Shown here: positions 63,555 to 64,000 of the stretch, in pieces
How positions within the stretch are numbered: position 1 is the stretch's first letter
Layout: every line of letters begins with the position of its first letter
DNA from: Sorex araneus
Taxonomy: Eukaryota; Chordata; Mammalia; Eulipotyphla; Soricidae
Direction: 5' to 3'
Length of the DNA stretch: 64,000 bases
Assembly: GCF_027595985.1 (NCBI RefSeq)
Contig: NC_073304.1
Span: forward strand, 138,365,766 to 138,429,765
Position numbers and translations under genes: made by a program
Notes under the pieces: generated by a model
Told to the model about the DNA's origin: nothing
Seen by the model: the letters and a program-made list of their open reading frames with translations, nothing else
Database searches by the model: none

Positions 63555-63668
63555 TTTTTGTGTCACATCCAATTTTGCTTAATGACTACTCCTGGTTGAG
63601 TACTCAAGGATTAAATCTAGGCTCATATATGCAAAGCATACACTTTTGAGCCATCTCCTCAGACCTCT
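63555..63668 (-). mobile_element. A-tailed tRNA SINE, diverged, partial
   Basis: GTGTCACATCCAATTTTGCT, CTACTCCTGGTTGAGTACTC and GAGCCATCTCCTCAGACC in reverse. Confidence 0.58.
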
Positions 63669-64000
63669 AAGGAGTTTGGGATCTAAGTGGGAAAAAGTTG
63701 CAGAGCTGGGGTCTTAACAATAATTATAGCCAATATAGACAAGAATATATCTTCTACTATAGCCATTAAAGGAGGGATAAATTTCAGGATAAAAGACAAC
63801 CGTGATCAACTCCCAAGATACAATGACTGATGTAAATTTTCAATAGAATTGCATGTGTCAGGATGTTAAGGAGATATTTTTCAATGCATCAGTTTCTGAT
63901 ATGCAAAAGGGTAAGTTCTTGAGTTTAGTTGTGCCACATTGCAAACAATAGATTAAAATATATTTACAAGGTAAATTTCTTGTTAAATGTTCTTACTAAA

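Overview
This is vertebrate, clearly mammalian, nuclear DNA. It is AT-rich, lies inside a split gene and is full of interspersed retroposons. Three coding exons on the + strand (3580-3693, 6396-6504 and 10995-11032) join in phase. They encode the end of the propeptide, the RKKR activation site and the catalytic-Asp motif of the neuroendocrine prohormone convertase PCSK2. By comparison with the human protein they should be exons 3, 4 and 5. The next exon was not found, so everything from 11033 to the right edge is intron 5. The only other protein-like sequences are retroposed.

The repeats suggest a shrew, probably Sorex araneus or a close relative. The commonest repeat is a tRNA-headed SINE with a recognisable body and an A-rich tail. 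There is also a decayed RTE-type LINE (44375-46637) of the kind I recall being reported in the common shrew and in parasitic nematodes. The species call is inference.

Layout: 1-11032 holds the exons and old SINE, L1 and MIR fragments. 11033-28000 is intron with scattered SINEs, a long GAAA tract, a second SINE type and long stretches without recognisable repeats. 28090-29450 is a non-autonomous L1-like element with tandem promoter-like monomers of about 321 bp. 31950-34900 holds a candidate LTR, a second L1-like composite and a truncated L1, the last two inserted side by side. 38890-41640 holds L1 remnants and a minus-strand LTR. 44375-46637 is the RTE LINE. 50188-51587 is an ARL13A retrocopy whose 5' end is LTR-derived and whose ORF is open but has lost its ATG. 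51850-53225 is a pair of copies of an unclassified repeat. 53548-54214 is a third L1-like composite. 56384-57890 holds the second SINE type and its RTE-like tails. 62387-63064 is a long purine-only tract.

The most interesting biology is the retroposon network. One tRNA-derived head is joined to two different LINE-type tails. A family of L1-tailed elements shares about 300 bp at the 3' end but carries different GC-rich 5' regions. An LTR-initiated host transcript was itself copied into PCSK2 intron 5.
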